DNA of 64,000 nucleotides from Paenibacillus sp. G2S3 (GTDB lineage Bacteria; Bacillota; Bacilli; Paenibacillales; Paenibacillaceae), in contig NZ_CP126095.1 in assembly GCF_030123105.1 (NCBI RefSeq), forward strand, positions 1,612,001 to 1,676,000, written 5' to 3'. A program made the position numbers and the translations under genes. Positions 36,813 to 45,515 of this stretch are shown piece after piece. Numbering within the stretch: the stretch's first letter is position 1; the number at the start of each line of letters is the position of its first letter. The notes beneath the pieces were generated by a model, which saw only the letters and a program-made list of their open reading frames with translations, made no database searches and had not been told where the DNA came from.

Positions 36813-37229
36813 ATGGAGTGCTTGGGATGTCGGATTGCTAACGGAATTGAGTCTAATGTAAAAGTAGTATATGAGAATGAATTTATTACTTGTGTGCTAG
36901 ATATCGCTCCGTTTAACGAAGGGCATATTCTGATCCTTCCAAAAAAGCATTACCTAGATCTCGAAGAAATCGATTCAGAGACTTCCTATGCGATAATGGA
37001 CGGGTCGAAGAGGTTATCAGTTGTTCTGAGAACTTTGTTCGAGCCAGATGGCATAAGCATATGCCAAAATGGTGGAAAGTTTAACGACCTGACCCACTAC
37101 CATATGCACCTCATCCCTAGATACGAAGGCGATGGATTCGCTTGGAGTGAACCACTACACCCGCACGGTGCCGAGAATTTTTTAAGTGAAACGCAAGCGA
37201 AATTTCTTGACGTTTTAAAAGGGAAATAA
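36813..37229 (+). CDS. HIT-family protein
   Basis: A 138-residue histidine-triad nucleotide hydrolase or transferase. It begins MECLGCRIANG, has the NEGHILILPKKH strand and the signature HYHMHLIPR, which is the HxHxHxx triad near residue 100. ATG at 36813 matches the usual family start and has ATGGAG 9 nt upstream; longer starts at 36780 and 36798 lack a site. It follows the GH3 gene closely and may be cotranscribed, with no evident functional link. Confidence 0.9.
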   Translation: MECLGCRIANGIESNVKVVYENEFITCVLDIAPFNEGHILILPKKHYLDLEEIDSETSYAIMDGSKRLSVVLRTLFEPDGISICQNGGKFNDLTHYHMHLIPRYEGDGFAWSEPLHPHGAENFLSETQAKFLDVLKGK

Positions 37230-37232
37230 CGT

Positions 37233-37272
37233 AAAAAGGGCATTCCTGAAGCAATATCAGGGATGCTCTTTT
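37233..37272. terminator. Bidirectional terminator
   Basis: AAAAAGGGCATTCCTGA pairs with TCAGGGATGCTCTTTT around a short loop. It lies between the convergent HIT gene and the small membrane-protein gene. Confidence 0.85.
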
Positions 37273-37288
37273 CCTTTTGCTATACCCG

Positions 37289-37615
37289 CTAATCACTTCC
37301 GCCACCGCCGCCAGAGTCCCCGCCGCCGGAATCACCGCCACTATGTCCGCTATCCCCACCCCAGTTATGACCGCTGTCATGTCCGGAATGGGGAAGGGAG
37401 TCGTCTCCCCCGTGGTGGTGCTTATGGTGGTTGTGATGTTGGTGATTAGAATGATTCGGGTTATTTGTATCCAGCAGATCTGGATGGCTAGCAGTCATAA
37501 AAGACGCGCTGTCAGCGTCATTTCGCCTATTACCTTCTGATCTATTACCGTTTGAGCTCGAACGTTTACGAGTAATTAATATAATAAATACAATAAATAT
37601 TATCCAAAAGGTCAT
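37289..37615 (-). CDS. Small membrane protein with His-rich and Gly/Ser/Asp-rich tail
   Basis: A 108-residue protein I do not recognise. Residues 1-15 form one hydrophobic segment (MTFWIIFIVFIILIT), followed by a basic/Asn-rich stretch, a histidine cluster at about residues 55-70 (HSNHQHHNHHKHHHGG), and a C-terminal run of Asp-Ser-Gly repeats. The start is supported by AAGGAG about 10 nt upstream. The His cluster could bind Zn or Ni; the tail is likely disordered. A signal-anchored small protein is the best description. Confidence 0.7.
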   Translation of the reverse strand: MTFWIIFIVFIILITRKRSSSNGNRSEGNRRNDADSASFMTASHPDLLDTNNPNHSNHQHHNHHKHHHGGDDSLPHSGHDSGHNWGGDSGHSGGDSGGGDSGGGGGSD

Positions 37616-37784
37616 TTATGAGTGCTCCTTCCAGTCGTTGATTATAGGCTAAATCTCCTTGAATTGTACCATAATATTGAAAAAATGATTTAAAGAAATG
37701 AAATGAGATTGTTCATTTTTATTTAAAAAGGTTGATTTTATCACCCCGATTTGCTACCATACGATGTAACTTAATAGTTATTGT

Positions 37785-37918
37785 TTTCTAGGGTTCCGCA
37801 GCTGGTACACAGCTGGTCTGGTCCGAGGGAAAACGCACGAACAGCATCGTTCGTGTTTACACGGAGGGATAAAAGCCCGGGAGGTGTCGTCATAAATGAC
37901 GATGACCTTCCGGGCTTA
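37785..37918 (+). promoter_or_regulatory. Guanidine-I (ykkC) riboswitch with terminator
   Basis: The stretch CTAGGGTTCCG (37789-37799), the variable hairpin GCTGGTACACAGC, then CTGGTCCGAGGGAAAAC, a GCACGAAC...GTTCGTGT stem and ACACGGAGGGATAAAAGCCC (37859-37878) match the conserved core of the guanidine-I aptamer. The 3' edge (AGCCCGGGAGGT) also forms the left arm of a terminator: GCCCGGGAGG pairs with CCTTCCGGGC (37906-37915), followed by TTATTTGTTTGTTT. The two folds exclude each other, so guanidine binding should allow transcription of the SMR genes that follow. Confidence 0.92.
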
Positions 37919-37971
37919 TTTGTTTGTTTCGTGGGCAATTATAAAGTTAGTGAATTGAAGGAGGGCTTGAA

Positions 37972-38316
37972 ATGAAGAACAATTCAGAGTGGTTAAAGGT
38001 AGTTGGTGCAGCTGTTTTCGAGGTCATGTGGGTCATCGGTTTAAAACATGCCTCCTCGATGTGGGAGTGGCTGATAACTGTGGTAGCTATAATAATAAGC
38101 TTCTATGTGATGATTTCAGCAAGTGCCAAACTGCCGGTCGGCACGGTATATTCCGTGTTTGTTGGTCTAGGAACTGCAGGTACAGTAGTTGCGGACATGG
38201 TTTTATTCGGAGAACCGTTCAAGTTGATGAAGCTGGTTCTAGTGGTTATTTTGCTGGCAGGCGTTATAGGATTGAAAATGGTGACCAAAGAAGCCGTAGT
38301 AAAGGGGGAGTCTTAA
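37972..38316 (+). CDS. ykkC: SMR-family guanidinium exporter subunit
   Basis: A 114-residue small multidrug resistance protein with four TM segments and the conserved TM1 glutamate (AAVFEVMWVIGLKHA, Glu15). The GTVYSVFVGLGTAGTVVAD motif in TM3 is of the Gdx/SugE group. Together with the adjacent paralogue and the guanidine-I riboswitch it should form a heteromeric guanidinium/proton antiporter as in YkkC/YkkD. A GGAGGG Shine-Dalgarno precedes the ATG. Confidence 0.9.
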   Translation: MKNNSEWLKVVGAAVFEVMWVIGLKHASSMWEWLITVVAIIISFYVMISASAKLPVGTVYSVFVGLGTAGTVVADMVLFGEPFKLMKLVLVVILLAGVIGLKMVTKEAVVKGES

Positions 38317-38631
38317 ATGGCATGGGTATTTCTGGTCGTTGCTGGTTTATTTGAAATGTTTGGAGTAGCTATGATTAATAGATTGAACAAACACCGGAAT
38401 TTCCTGTCGTTCGCGCTGCTCTTTCTTGGTTTCGGAGCAAGCTTTCTGTTTCTGTCTTTAGCTATGAAGAGTCTGCCGATGGGAACAGCTTATGCGGTAT
38501 GGACGGGGATCGGTGCATCCGGCGGAGCGATTCTGGGGATGATATTGTATGGAGAGGCCAAAGACTGGCGCCGGATCGTCTGTATTATTATGATTCTGGG
38601 GGCCGCTGTGGGACTAAAACTGATAGCTTAG
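38317..38631 (+). CDS. ykkD: SMR-family guanidinium exporter subunit
   Basis: A 104-residue SMR protein with four TM segments, the TM1 glutamate in GLFEMFGVAMINRL (Glu13) and GTAYAVWTGIGASGGAILG in TM3. It starts immediately after the stop of its partner gene, so translation is coupled. It is the second half of the riboswitch-controlled guanidinium exporter. Confidence 0.9.
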   Translation: MAWVFLVVAGLFEMFGVAMINRLNKHRNFLSFALLFLGFGASFLFLSLAMKSLPMGTAYAVWTGIGASGGAILGMILYGEAKDWRRIVCIIMILGAAVGLKLIA

Positions 38632-38764
38632 TTTGGTATTCATTCTTTACTTTTCTCTTCAAAAGAGCGATTAGTTATAAATTGGACACGATTCAGATGT
38701 TTAGAAAGGTTCTTATAGGTCGTATAAAGTAAGTATACAATACTTCAATAAGGGGATTTTTAAT

Positions 38765-39664
38765 ATGACTAAGGATTCAATCGAACATTTGGCTGAAATC
38801 ACAAAAATGAACCAATCTAACCGCATACTGCTTCCAGATGGAACGTCGCTTCCCAGAATTGGGCAGGGAACTTGGAATATGGGTGACGACGCGCCCCGTA
38901 GAGAGGAAGAGATTGCTGCACTGAGATTAGGTGTGGAACTAGGGATGGATTTAATAGATACGGCTGAAATGTATGGGGACGGACGCTCGGAGCTTTTAGT
39001 AGGTGAGGCTATCCAAGGCATTCGGGATCAAGTTTTCTTGGTGTCAAAAGTCTATCCACATCATGCCGGGAATGAGCACCTTATCCGCAGCTGTGAAGAA
39101 AGCTTGAAACGCTTGAATACGGATCATCTGGATCTTTATTTGCTGCATTGGCGGGGGGATATTCCACTAGAAGAGACTGTTGTAGGTATGGAGAAACTGG
39201 TCGCTCAAGGAAAAATAGCAAGATGGGGTGTATCCAATTTCGATATCGACGATATGAAAGAGCTGCTTGGTATTGAAGGGGGAACTCATTGTGCAACCAA
39301 TCAGATTCTATATCATTTAGGGTCCAGAGGAATTGAAACTGAACTGCTGCCATGGCAGAGAAGTCACAAAATCCCGGTAATGGCTTATTCACCGCTTGCG
39401 CAAGCAGGTGCGCTCCGAAAAGGAGTGGTCGAGAGTGAAGTCGTTCAGGAAATCGCCCGTGTTCATAACGTAACACCACTTCAGATTATGTTGGCTTGGA
39501 CGATTCGCGAAGAGGATATCATTACGATTCCGAAGGCATCTTCTCGTGAGCATGTCATTGAGAATGCCTCTGCAGGTCTAATTACGCTAAGTGAAGAAGA
39601 AAGATGGAAGCTTGATGAAGCCTTCCCAATACCATCTTGGAAAGTGCCGCTGGATATAATTTAA
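38765..39664 (+). CDS. Aldo/keto reductase
   Basis: A 299-residue NADPH-dependent oxidoreductase with a TIM barrel. It has the DTAEMYGDGRSE motif (Asp and catalytic Tyr), the catalytic Lys in LVSKVYPHHA, the His in LLHWRGD and the IPKASSREHV cofactor-binding C-terminal segment. The carbonyl substrate is unknown. AAGGGG lies 9 nt before the ATG. It stands alone, ended by the terminator at 39674. Confidence 0.92.
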   Translation: MTKDSIEHLAEITKMNQSNRILLPDGTSLPRIGQGTWNMGDDAPRREEEIAALRLGVELGMDLIDTAEMYGDGRSELLVGEAIQGIRDQVFLVSKVYPHHAGNEHLIRSCEESLKRLNTDHLDLYLLHWRGDIPLEETVVGMEKLVAQGKIARWGVSNFDIDDMKELLGIEGGTHCATNQILYHLGSRGIETELLPWQRSHKIPVMAYSPLAQAGALRKGVVESEVVQEIARVHNVTPLQIMLAWTIREEDIITIPKASSREHVIENASAGLITLSEEERWKLDEAFPIPSWKVPLDII

Positions 39665-39673
39665 GATCAGATT

Positions 39674-39712
39674 AACCAAAAAAGCTCACCGAAAAGGTGG
39701 GCTTTTTTGGTT
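39674..39712. terminator. Intrinsic terminator
   Basis: AACCAAAAAAGCTCACC pairs with GGTGGGCTTTTTTGGTT around GAAAA, 10 bp after the aldo/keto reductase stop. Confidence 0.9.
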
Positions 39713-39773
39713 ATGAGAAATCCAATGTAGGCCGTGATCATACGGATATTTGATGGTCTAAGAGAATGGAGCT

Positions 39774-39860
39774 TGTTATAATGATGAGCCTCTGGATGGC
39801 AGGGAGCTGATCAGGAACGGAAGTCTTGCGATTATTCGCAGGCTTCCGTTTTTTCTTTTG
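39774..39860 (+). ncRNA. Candidate small RNA (extended -10 promoter to terminator)
   Basis: TGTTATAAT (39774-39782) is a perfect extended -10 promoter element. About 35 bp beyond the expected start is a terminator hairpin: AACGGAAGTCTTGCGA (39816-39831) with TCGCAGGCTTCCGTT (39836-39850), then T6CT4. The resulting RNA would be about 70 nt and has no plausible reading frame. A -35 box is not obvious. The remaining space to mtlA (39860-40100) shows no gene. Confidence 0.45.
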
Positions 39861-40092
39861 GTTAGAGGTGCGAGGGAACTGGGAAGATGAGGGATTAGCG
39901 TGCAACGCAAGGTTTATTTCATAGATATAAGTCTCACTGGTCAGAATAACGAAACAGGTTCTTCTGGAGGTGTTGAACCGCCAAAGTAAATAAATCCAAA
40001 CAATCCTTATTTTCCGGGTCGGATCAAAAGCTAGTTGGCTTCTGTATGGGCTGTGGCAGGAACTCTTAAATGTTGTCAACAATGATCATGCC

Positions 40093-40133
40093 GAAACCGT
40101 GTTTTCAATTTGATGACAAAGAAAGCGTTTTAA
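40093..40133 (+). promoter_or_regulatory. CcpA cre-like sites upstream of mtlA
   Basis: AGAAAGCGTTTTAA (40120-40133) fits the cre consensus of low-GC Gram-positives at most positions; a weaker match GAAACCGTGTTTTC lies at 40093-40106. Both are within 125 bp of the mtlA start, as expected for catabolite repression of mannitol use. Confidence 0.5.
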
Positions 40134-40216
40134 TTTAGGATGTGACCATAAGGGATAACCTTTAATGCATTTAAGTAAAGAAGGGTCCCATTCAATAATT
40201 TAAGGGGGCATTTTAA

Positions 40217-41686
40217 ATGGCCACAACTGAAACACAGAAAAGTTCATCCGGTGGTGTACGGGTGAAAGTTCAACAATTCGGTCGTATGCTAAGCGGAATG
40301 GTGATGCCGAACATCGGCGCATTTATCGCTTGGGGGTTAATTACGGCATTATTTATTCCTACAGGTTGGTTTCCTGTTGAAAGCTTGGCGAAATTAGTAG
40401 GTCCAATGATTACTTACCTGCTGCCACTCCTGATCGGTTATACCGGCGGGCAGATGATACATGGCAAACGCGGAGGTGTAATCGGGGCTATAGCGACGAT
40501 GGGCGTTATTGTCGGCTCGGACATTCCAATGTTCCTCGGCGCAATGATCGTGGGTCCCTTAGCCGGTTGGGTGCTGAAGCAATTCGACCGTGCAGTTGAT
40601 GGTAAAATCAAAGCCGGCTTCGAAATGCTGGTTAACAATTTCTCACTTGGGATTATTGGGGGTCTTCTGACTCTCGGGGCTTACAAAGGAGTCGGACCCC
40701 TTGTACAGGGTCTAACCAATTTGCTGTCCGATGGTGTGCAGTTCCTGGTTAACCATAGTCTACTGCCACTCGTTAACATCATTATTGAGCCAGCCAAGAT
40801 CTTGTTCCTGAATAATGCGATCAACCACGGAATACTGAGTCCAATTGCGGCAGAGGAATCTGCGAGAATAGGTAAATCTATTCTGTTCATGCTGGAATCT
40901 AACCCTGGTCCAGGTCTGGGTATCCTGCTTGCTTACTGGCTCTTTGGACGCGGATCGGCAAAATCGTCTGCTCCTGGCGCCGTAATCATTCACTTCCTGG
41001 GTGGGATTCACGAGATTTACTTCCCGTACATCTTAATGAATCCTCGTTTGATCCTGGCTGTTATCGGTGGTGGTGTTACAGGTACATTTACTTTCCAATT
41101 GCTTGGTGCAGGGCTTACAGCCTCACCTTCTCCTGGTAGTATCTTCGCCTATATCGCAATGACGCCAAAAGGTGGATTCTTCCCGATGTTCGCAGGTGTA
41201 ATCGTTGCAACTGTTGTATCTTTCCTGATTGCTTCGCTGCTACTGAAAACAAGCCGTAAGAATAACGAAGATGAGGATGATCTGGAAGAAGCAGCAGCTA
41301 AAGTGAGAGAAATGAAATCTGCAGGTACTGTCACTCAATCAGCAGCTACTGTGAATCATGCAATAACTCCTGGAATTGCTGCGAACGTAGCTGGGAATGT
41401 CCGCAACAAAGCTGACGTCAATAAAATCGTCTTCGCTTGTGATGCAGGAATGGGTTCTAGTGCCATGGGCGCGTCTGTACTAAGGAAGAAACTGCAGAGC
41501 GCAGGGGTGAACATTACCGTCGTTAACTCCGCAGTCAGCGAGATTCCGTCTGACGCAGACATTGTAGTGACCCAGAAGACTCTGACCGACCGGGCGATTG
41601 CCAGCAACCCTAACGCAGAGCACATCTCTATTGATAACTTCCTGAAGAGCCCGAAATATGATGAGCTTGTGGAACGTTTGAAGTAA
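40217..41686 (+). CDS. mtlA: PTS mannitol transporter IICB component
   Basis: A 489-residue membrane protein that imports mannitol and phosphorylates it. The IIC domain (residues 10-340) has about six to eight TM segments, the GGQMIHGKRGGVIGAIAT region and the substrate-site motif GGIHEIYFPYI. The IIB domain (about 400-489) has the phosphorylated Cys408 in FACDAGMGSSAMGAS. There is no IIA domain on this chain; it is supplied by the separate mtlF gene. First gene of mtlA-mtlR-mtlF-mtlD. A GGGGG site precedes the ATG. Confidence 0.95.
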   Translation: MATTETQKSSSGGVRVKVQQFGRMLSGMVMPNIGAFIAWGLITALFIPTGWFPVESLAKLVGPMITYLLPLLIGYTGGQMIHGKRGGVIGAIATMGVIVGSDIPMFLGAMIVGPLAGWVLKQFDRAVDGKIKAGFEMLVNNFSLGIIGGLLTLGAYKGVGPLVQGLTNLLSDGVQFLVNHSLLPLVNIIIEPAKILFLNNAINHGILSPIAAEESARIGKSILFMLESNPGPGLGILLAYWLFGRGSAKSSAPGAVIIHFLGGIHEIYFPYILMNPRLILAVIGGGVTGTFTFQLLGAGLTASPSPGSIFAYIAMTPKGGFFPMFAGVIVATVVSFLIASLLLKTSRKNNEDEDDLEEAAAKVREMKSAGTVTQSAATVNHAITPGIAANVAGNVRNKADVNKIVFACDAGMGSSAMGASVLRKKLQSAGVNITVVNSAVSEIPSDADIVVTQKTLTDRAIASNPNAEHISIDNFLKSPKYDELVERLK

Positions 41687-41726
41687 AGAGAGTGGGTGAA
41701 CAATAATTTATATTTGTTATCAAAAA

Positions 41727-41760
41727 GGAGACGCTGGCCCCCAAGCCAGCGTTTGTCTCC
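41727..41760 (+). terminator. Hairpin between mtlA and mtlR (possible attenuator)
   Basis: GGAGACGCTGGC (41727-41738) pairs with GCCAGCGTTTGTCTCC (41745-41760), with a TT bulge, around a CCCCAA loop. The T tract is weak, so partial termination or 3'-end protection of the mtlA message is more likely than full termination. Confidence 0.5.
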
Positions 41761-41782
41761 ATATAAGGCGAGGGTTCCCCAC

Positions 41783-43849
41783 ATGAGGAAAATAACCGCC
41801 AGGCAGCGTCAAATGATCTCGCTGCTTTTAGAGGCAAACGAAGAGATCACGGCCGCAGAGATTGCGGCAAGTACTGGAGTCAGCGTCAGAACCGTGCACC
41901 GGGAAATGGAAGACATCGAAAAGGTCCTGCAGGATTTTGGACTGGATCTCATCAGAAAGTCGGGAAAAGGTATTCAATTGAGTGGCTCGGAGAGCGGGCT
42001 GACAGAGCTTCGCCTATTTCTGCTGGAAGAGAAGCCGGTAGAATATTCGGGCGAGGACCGTAAGGTGTATGAGCTATGTTCCCTGCTTGAAGCGGAGGAG
42101 CCGGTGAAGCTGTTCGCCCTGGCGCATTCCTTAAAAGTTACCGTGGCAACCGTCAGCTATGACCTTGACGAACTGGAGCCGTGGGTCCGTAAATTCGGCC
42201 TGCAGCTGGTGCGCAGAAGAGGGTACGGTGTTGAAATAACCGGAGGCGAGATGGATAAGCGCCGGGCCATTGGCCGATTGGCCGCAGAGCATCTGGATCA
42301 GTCTGATCTGGTGGGGCACAATCTGCAGGGCGAGGGGAATCCGGTCTTCAAGATGCTGTTGTCAACGGTAGGCAAAAGCAATCTGATGGATGTTGAGAAT
42401 ACCCTGTGGGACATGGAATGGAATTGGACGGCTGAACTGCCGGAGATTGTCTACATGGAGCTGCTGCTCGGATTATCTGTTGCTGTACGCAGGCTGGAAC
42501 TCGGAAGGGGCATCAGCAATGCCGAAGAAGCTGGTTATTCACGGCTGTCGGATCACCGCAATATTGCAGGTGCAGAGGATTTTGTAAGGCGACTGGGAGA
42601 GACGCTGGAGTTTCAATTTCATAGGACAGAAATTCTGTATATCGCAGGCTTGTTTGACCTGGCGCAGGACTCCTTTTCCTCCGCGGGCTACGCTTACGGC
42701 GACATTGAACTGATGGAGATCGTTTACCGGCTGACGGAAAGTGTCATCAAGCGGACCGGAATTCCATTTCAGACCGACCGTTCTTTACGGGAAGGGCTGC
42801 TAGAGCATATTGATCCGGCGCTAAAACGGATTCGTGAAGGCACAAGGATTCGTAATCCCCTGCTCGTTCCTATTCGCAGGGATTATGAATATCTGTTTAC
42901 TATAGTTCGGGCGGCAGTGGAGGATATACAGCTGGAGCTGGAGATTCCGGATGAAGAGATCGGGTTTCTGGTCATGCATTTTGGCGCATCTGTGGAAAGA
43001 CTGAATCAGCTCAGGCGCAATGTGCGGGCGATTCTGGTGTGCGCCAGTGGACTTAGCTCCTCCCGGCTGCTGGCTACAAGGCTTACGAAAGAGATGCCGC
43101 AGATCGAAATTCTCAGGAATATTTCCTGGTATGAGGCAGCCCGCCTGCCGCAGGAAGATTATGATCTGATCATCTCTACCATTGATCTTCCGTTGGATAA
43201 AGACCGCTATATCAAAATCAGCCCCCTGCTGACCGGGGAAGAAATAGAGAAATTACTGAATTACATCCAGAATACTACGTTGAAGGAACGAAATACACCT
43301 ACCGCTGGTGAGCCGGACCCTACGGTTCGTGAGGAAGCGTCTTTGGACCGCCTGAAGAGCTATAAAGGAATTCTGGATGAGATAGTCAGATTGTTGGAAC
43401 GTTTTCAGTTCCATCCGCTGGATAATAGCGGAATGAGCCTTTCCCGGACACTCGCCGCGATGCTGGATTTGCTGAACGGCAGCGGAGTCGTAGGGGATGC
43501 CGAGATTCTTCTGGAGCGTCTGCTGGAGCGAGAAAGAATGGCCAGCCAGGTAATCCCGGATACCGGACTGGCGCTTTTTCATACAAGGAGCAGCCATATT
43601 CTGATGTCTTCCATAACGTTATACCGGCTCCAGCAGCCTGTTTTACTGGGAGGAGATACCGAAGTCAGGGTTATTCTGTTGATGCTCGCCCCGCGCAAAC
43701 TTTCTAAGGAAAGCCTGGAAGTGCTTAGTGAGATCAGCGCCCTGCTGCTAAATTCAGAGCTTGTAAGACTGCTTGAGGAACGGTCAGAGCTGGAAATTCG
43801 AGGCTATTTGTCGTCGGAGTTGCTACGTTTTTTTGAAAATAAAATGTGA
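41783..43849 (+). CDS. mtlR: Mannitol operon activator (BglG/PRD family)
   Basis: A 688-residue transcriptional activator. From the N-terminus it has an HTH of DeoR/HTH_11 type (ITAAEIAASTGVSVRTVHREM), a second winged-helix segment, two PTS-regulation domains (about 170-390) with conserved histidines, an EIIB-Gat-like domain (VRAILVCASGLSSSRLLATRL, about 415-500), and an EIIA-like domain at the C-terminus. Phosphorylation of these domains by the PTS tunes activity to mannitol and glucose supply. ATG at 41783 (MRKITARQRQ) follows GCGAGGG by 8 nt; an upstream GTG frame from 41696 runs through the hairpin and is unlikely. Confidence 0.92.
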   Translation: MRKITARQRQMISLLLEANEEITAAEIAASTGVSVRTVHREMEDIEKVLQDFGLDLIRKSGKGIQLSGSESGLTELRLFLLEEKPVEYSGEDRKVYELCSLLEAEEPVKLFALAHSLKVTVATVSYDLDELEPWVRKFGLQLVRRRGYGVEITGGEMDKRRAIGRLAAEHLDQSDLVGHNLQGEGNPVFKMLLSTVGKSNLMDVENTLWDMEWNWTAELPEIVYMELLLGLSVAVRRLELGRGISNAEEAGYSRLSDHRNIAGAEDFVRRLGETLEFQFHRTEILYIAGLFDLAQDSFSSAGYAYGDIELMEIVYRLTESVIKRTGIPFQTDRSLREGLLEHIDPALKRIREGTRIRNPLLVPIRRDYEYLFTIVRAAVEDIQLELEIPDEEIGFLVMHFGASVERLNQLRRNVRAILVCASGLSSSRLLATRLTKEMPQIEILRNISWYEAARLPQEDYDLIISTIDLPLDKDRYIKISPLLTGEEIEKLLNYIQNTTLKERNTPTAGEPDPTVREEASLDRLKSYKGILDEIVRLLERFQFHPLDNSGMSLSRTLAAMLDLLNGSGVVGDAEILLERLLERERMASQVIPDTGLALFHTRSSHILMSSITLYRLQQPVLLGGDTEVRVILLMLAPRKLSKESLEVLSEISALLLNSELVRLLEERSELEIRGYLSSELLRFFENKM

Positions 43850-43865
43850 AAGCGAGAGAAACCAT

Positions 43866-44300
43866 ATGAGTATACTGTCAGAGAATAAAGTAATTATGAA
43901 TGGTGCCGCAAAAGATAAATATGAAGCGATCACTATGGCCGGCCAGCTGCTGGTAGATGCAGGACATGTAACAGAGGAATACATTCCCAAAATGCTAGAG
44001 CGGGAAGAGGTAGTCTCCACATACATGGGCGAAGGCTTGGCCATTCCGCACGGGACTAAGGATGCCCGGCCTTTTATCCAATCTACAGGATTGTCCATCG
44101 TCCGGTTTCCGGATGGTGTAGATTTTGGCGGCGAGGAGCCTGCGTTTGTGGTAATCGGAATTGCTGCTGCTGGAGACGGACATATGGAAATATTGACAAA
44201 TGTGGCGATGATCTTCAGCGAAGAGGATGCGATCGAACGGGTGATGAGTGCGGCTACACCTGCGGATGTCATTGCCATCTTCGAAGGAGGAGTTGAGTAA
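43866..44300 (+). CDS. mtlF: PTS mannitol transporter IIA component
   Basis: A 144-residue cytoplasmic phosphocarrier that takes phosphate from HPr and gives it to the IIB domain of MtlA. The active-site His62 lies in GLAIPHGTKDA. ATG at 43866 gives the family's usual start and length; the longer open frame overlaps mtlR. Its stop codon overlaps the mtlD ATG by one base. Confidence 0.93.
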   Translation: MSILSENKVIMNGAAKDKYEAITMAGQLLVDAGHVTEEYIPKMLEREEVVSTYMGEGLAIPHGTKDARPFIQSTGLSIVRFPDGVDFGGEEPAFVVIGIAAAGDGHMEILTNVAMIFSEEDAIERVMSAATPADVIAIFEGGVE

Positions 44301-45445
44301 TGAAAGCAGTCCATTTTGGTGCGGGAAATATTGGCCGTGGATTTATTGGTCTGCTGCTGTCAAAGGCAGGGTATGAAGTATGCTTCGTGGATGTGAATGA
44401 AGCGTTCGTCTCCCAGCTCAAGGAGCGCGGTGAATACCCGGTAACGCTGGCCAGCGAAGGCCAGGAGACGGTTACCGTTACAAATGTGACAGCACTTAGC
44501 AGTGTAACTCATGCCGATGAAGTGGCCGATGCCATTGCTGATGCAGATCTCGTTACGACAGCTGTTGGCGTGTCAATCCTGAAGCACATCGCCGGAGTTC
44601 TTGCCGAGGGAATCAGCAGACGGGTGGCCGTCACCTCCGCACCGCTGCATTTGATTGCCTGCGAGAATGCCATTGGCGGCAGCGCCCAGCTCAAAGATCT
44701 TGTATACGCACAATTGGATGAAGCAGCCCGCGGAAAAGCTGATGCTTCTGTAGCATTTCCTAATGCAGCAGTGGACCGGATTGTGCCGCTGCAGCAGCAT
44801 GAGGATATTCTCAAAGTTGTGGTAGAGCCATTCTACGAATGGGTTGTGGATGCATCGCAAATGCTTCCGGGCTATACCCCTGTTGAAGGGATTCACTACG
44901 TAGATAATTTGGAACCTTATATCGAGCGCAAGCTGTTTACAGTAAACACCGGACATTGCTCTGCAGCTTATCTTGGCTACCTTCGTGGCTATGAGACCAT
45001 TCAGCAAGCCATGGGCGATGAGGAATTGACAGCGCGCGTCCGGGAAGTTCTAGAAGAAACCGGAGCAGTGCTGGTGAATAAACACGGCTTTGATCAAGCG
45101 GAGCACAGCAAATATATCGATAAAATCCTCGAACGCTTCCGCAATCCGGCGTTGACGGATGAAGTGTCCCGGGTCGGCCGCTCTCCAATCCGCAAGCTGT
45201 CACCGAACGACAGGCTCGTGTCCCCGGCACTTCAGGCTTATGACCGGCAACTGAGCTATTCGGCTCTAACCCGTTCCATGGCGACGGCGCTGCTGTTTGA
45301 CGTGAAGGATGATCCAGAGGCCGTAGAGCTACAGGCATCCATTGCTGACATCGGAGTTCCGGCAACCGTTACGAAGTATACAGGCATTGCTGCAGGACAT
45401 CCGGTGCATCAGTCGGTTATGGCAGAATATGAGCAATTGAAATGA
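44300..45445 (+). CDS. mtlD: Mannitol-1-phosphate 5-dehydrogenase
   Basis: A 381-residue NAD-dependent enzyme that turns mannitol 1-phosphate into fructose 6-phosphate. It has the N-terminal dinucleotide motif HFGAGNIGRGFIG, the CENAIGGSAQLK region and the polyol-dehydrogenase catalytic segment around KLFTVNTGHCSAAYLG. Last gene of the mannitol operon, translationally coupled to mtlF, ended by a strong terminator. Confidence 0.96.
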   Translation: MKAVHFGAGNIGRGFIGLLLSKAGYEVCFVDVNEAFVSQLKERGEYPVTLASEGQETVTVTNVTALSSVTHADEVADAIADADLVTTAVGVSILKHIAGVLAEGISRRVAVTSAPLHLIACENAIGGSAQLKDLVYAQLDEAARGKADASVAFPNAAVDRIVPLQQHEDILKVVVEPFYEWVVDASQMLPGYTPVEGIHYVDNLEPYIERKLFTVNTGHCSAAYLGYLRGYETIQQAMGDEELTARVREVLEETGAVLVNKHGFDQAEHSKYIDKILERFRNPALTDEVSRVGRSPIRKLSPNDRLVSPALQAYDRQLSYSALTRSMATALLFDVKDDPEAVELQASIADIGVPATVTKYTGIAAGHPVHQSVMAEYEQLK

Positions 45446-45451
45446 TGAAAT

Positions 45452-45496
45452 GCAAAAGAACCACAGGGGCAGAAATAGCCTCTGTGGTTCTTTTGC
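45452..45496. terminator. Bidirectional terminator
   Basis: A 19-bp stem with one G-U pair: 45452-45470 with 45478-45496. It contains AAAAGAACC/GGTTCTTTT ends. It serves both mtlD and the convergent M42 peptidase gene. Confidence 0.9.
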
Positions 45497-45515
45497 TATA
45501 CCTTTAGCTATACCT

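Noticed and set aside
37781..37975. A 64-residue frame before the SMR genes
   Set aside because: It lies entirely on the guanidine-I riboswitch and its terminator.
39738..40082. 114-residue minus-strand frame upstream of mtlA
   Set aside because: It crosses the promoter-terminator pair and has no ribosome site or family resemblance.
41696..41782. Longer mtlR start (GTG at 41696)
   Set aside because: The extension runs through the mtlA-mtlR hairpin and lacks a properly spaced ribosome site; the conserved protein begins MRKITARQRQ.
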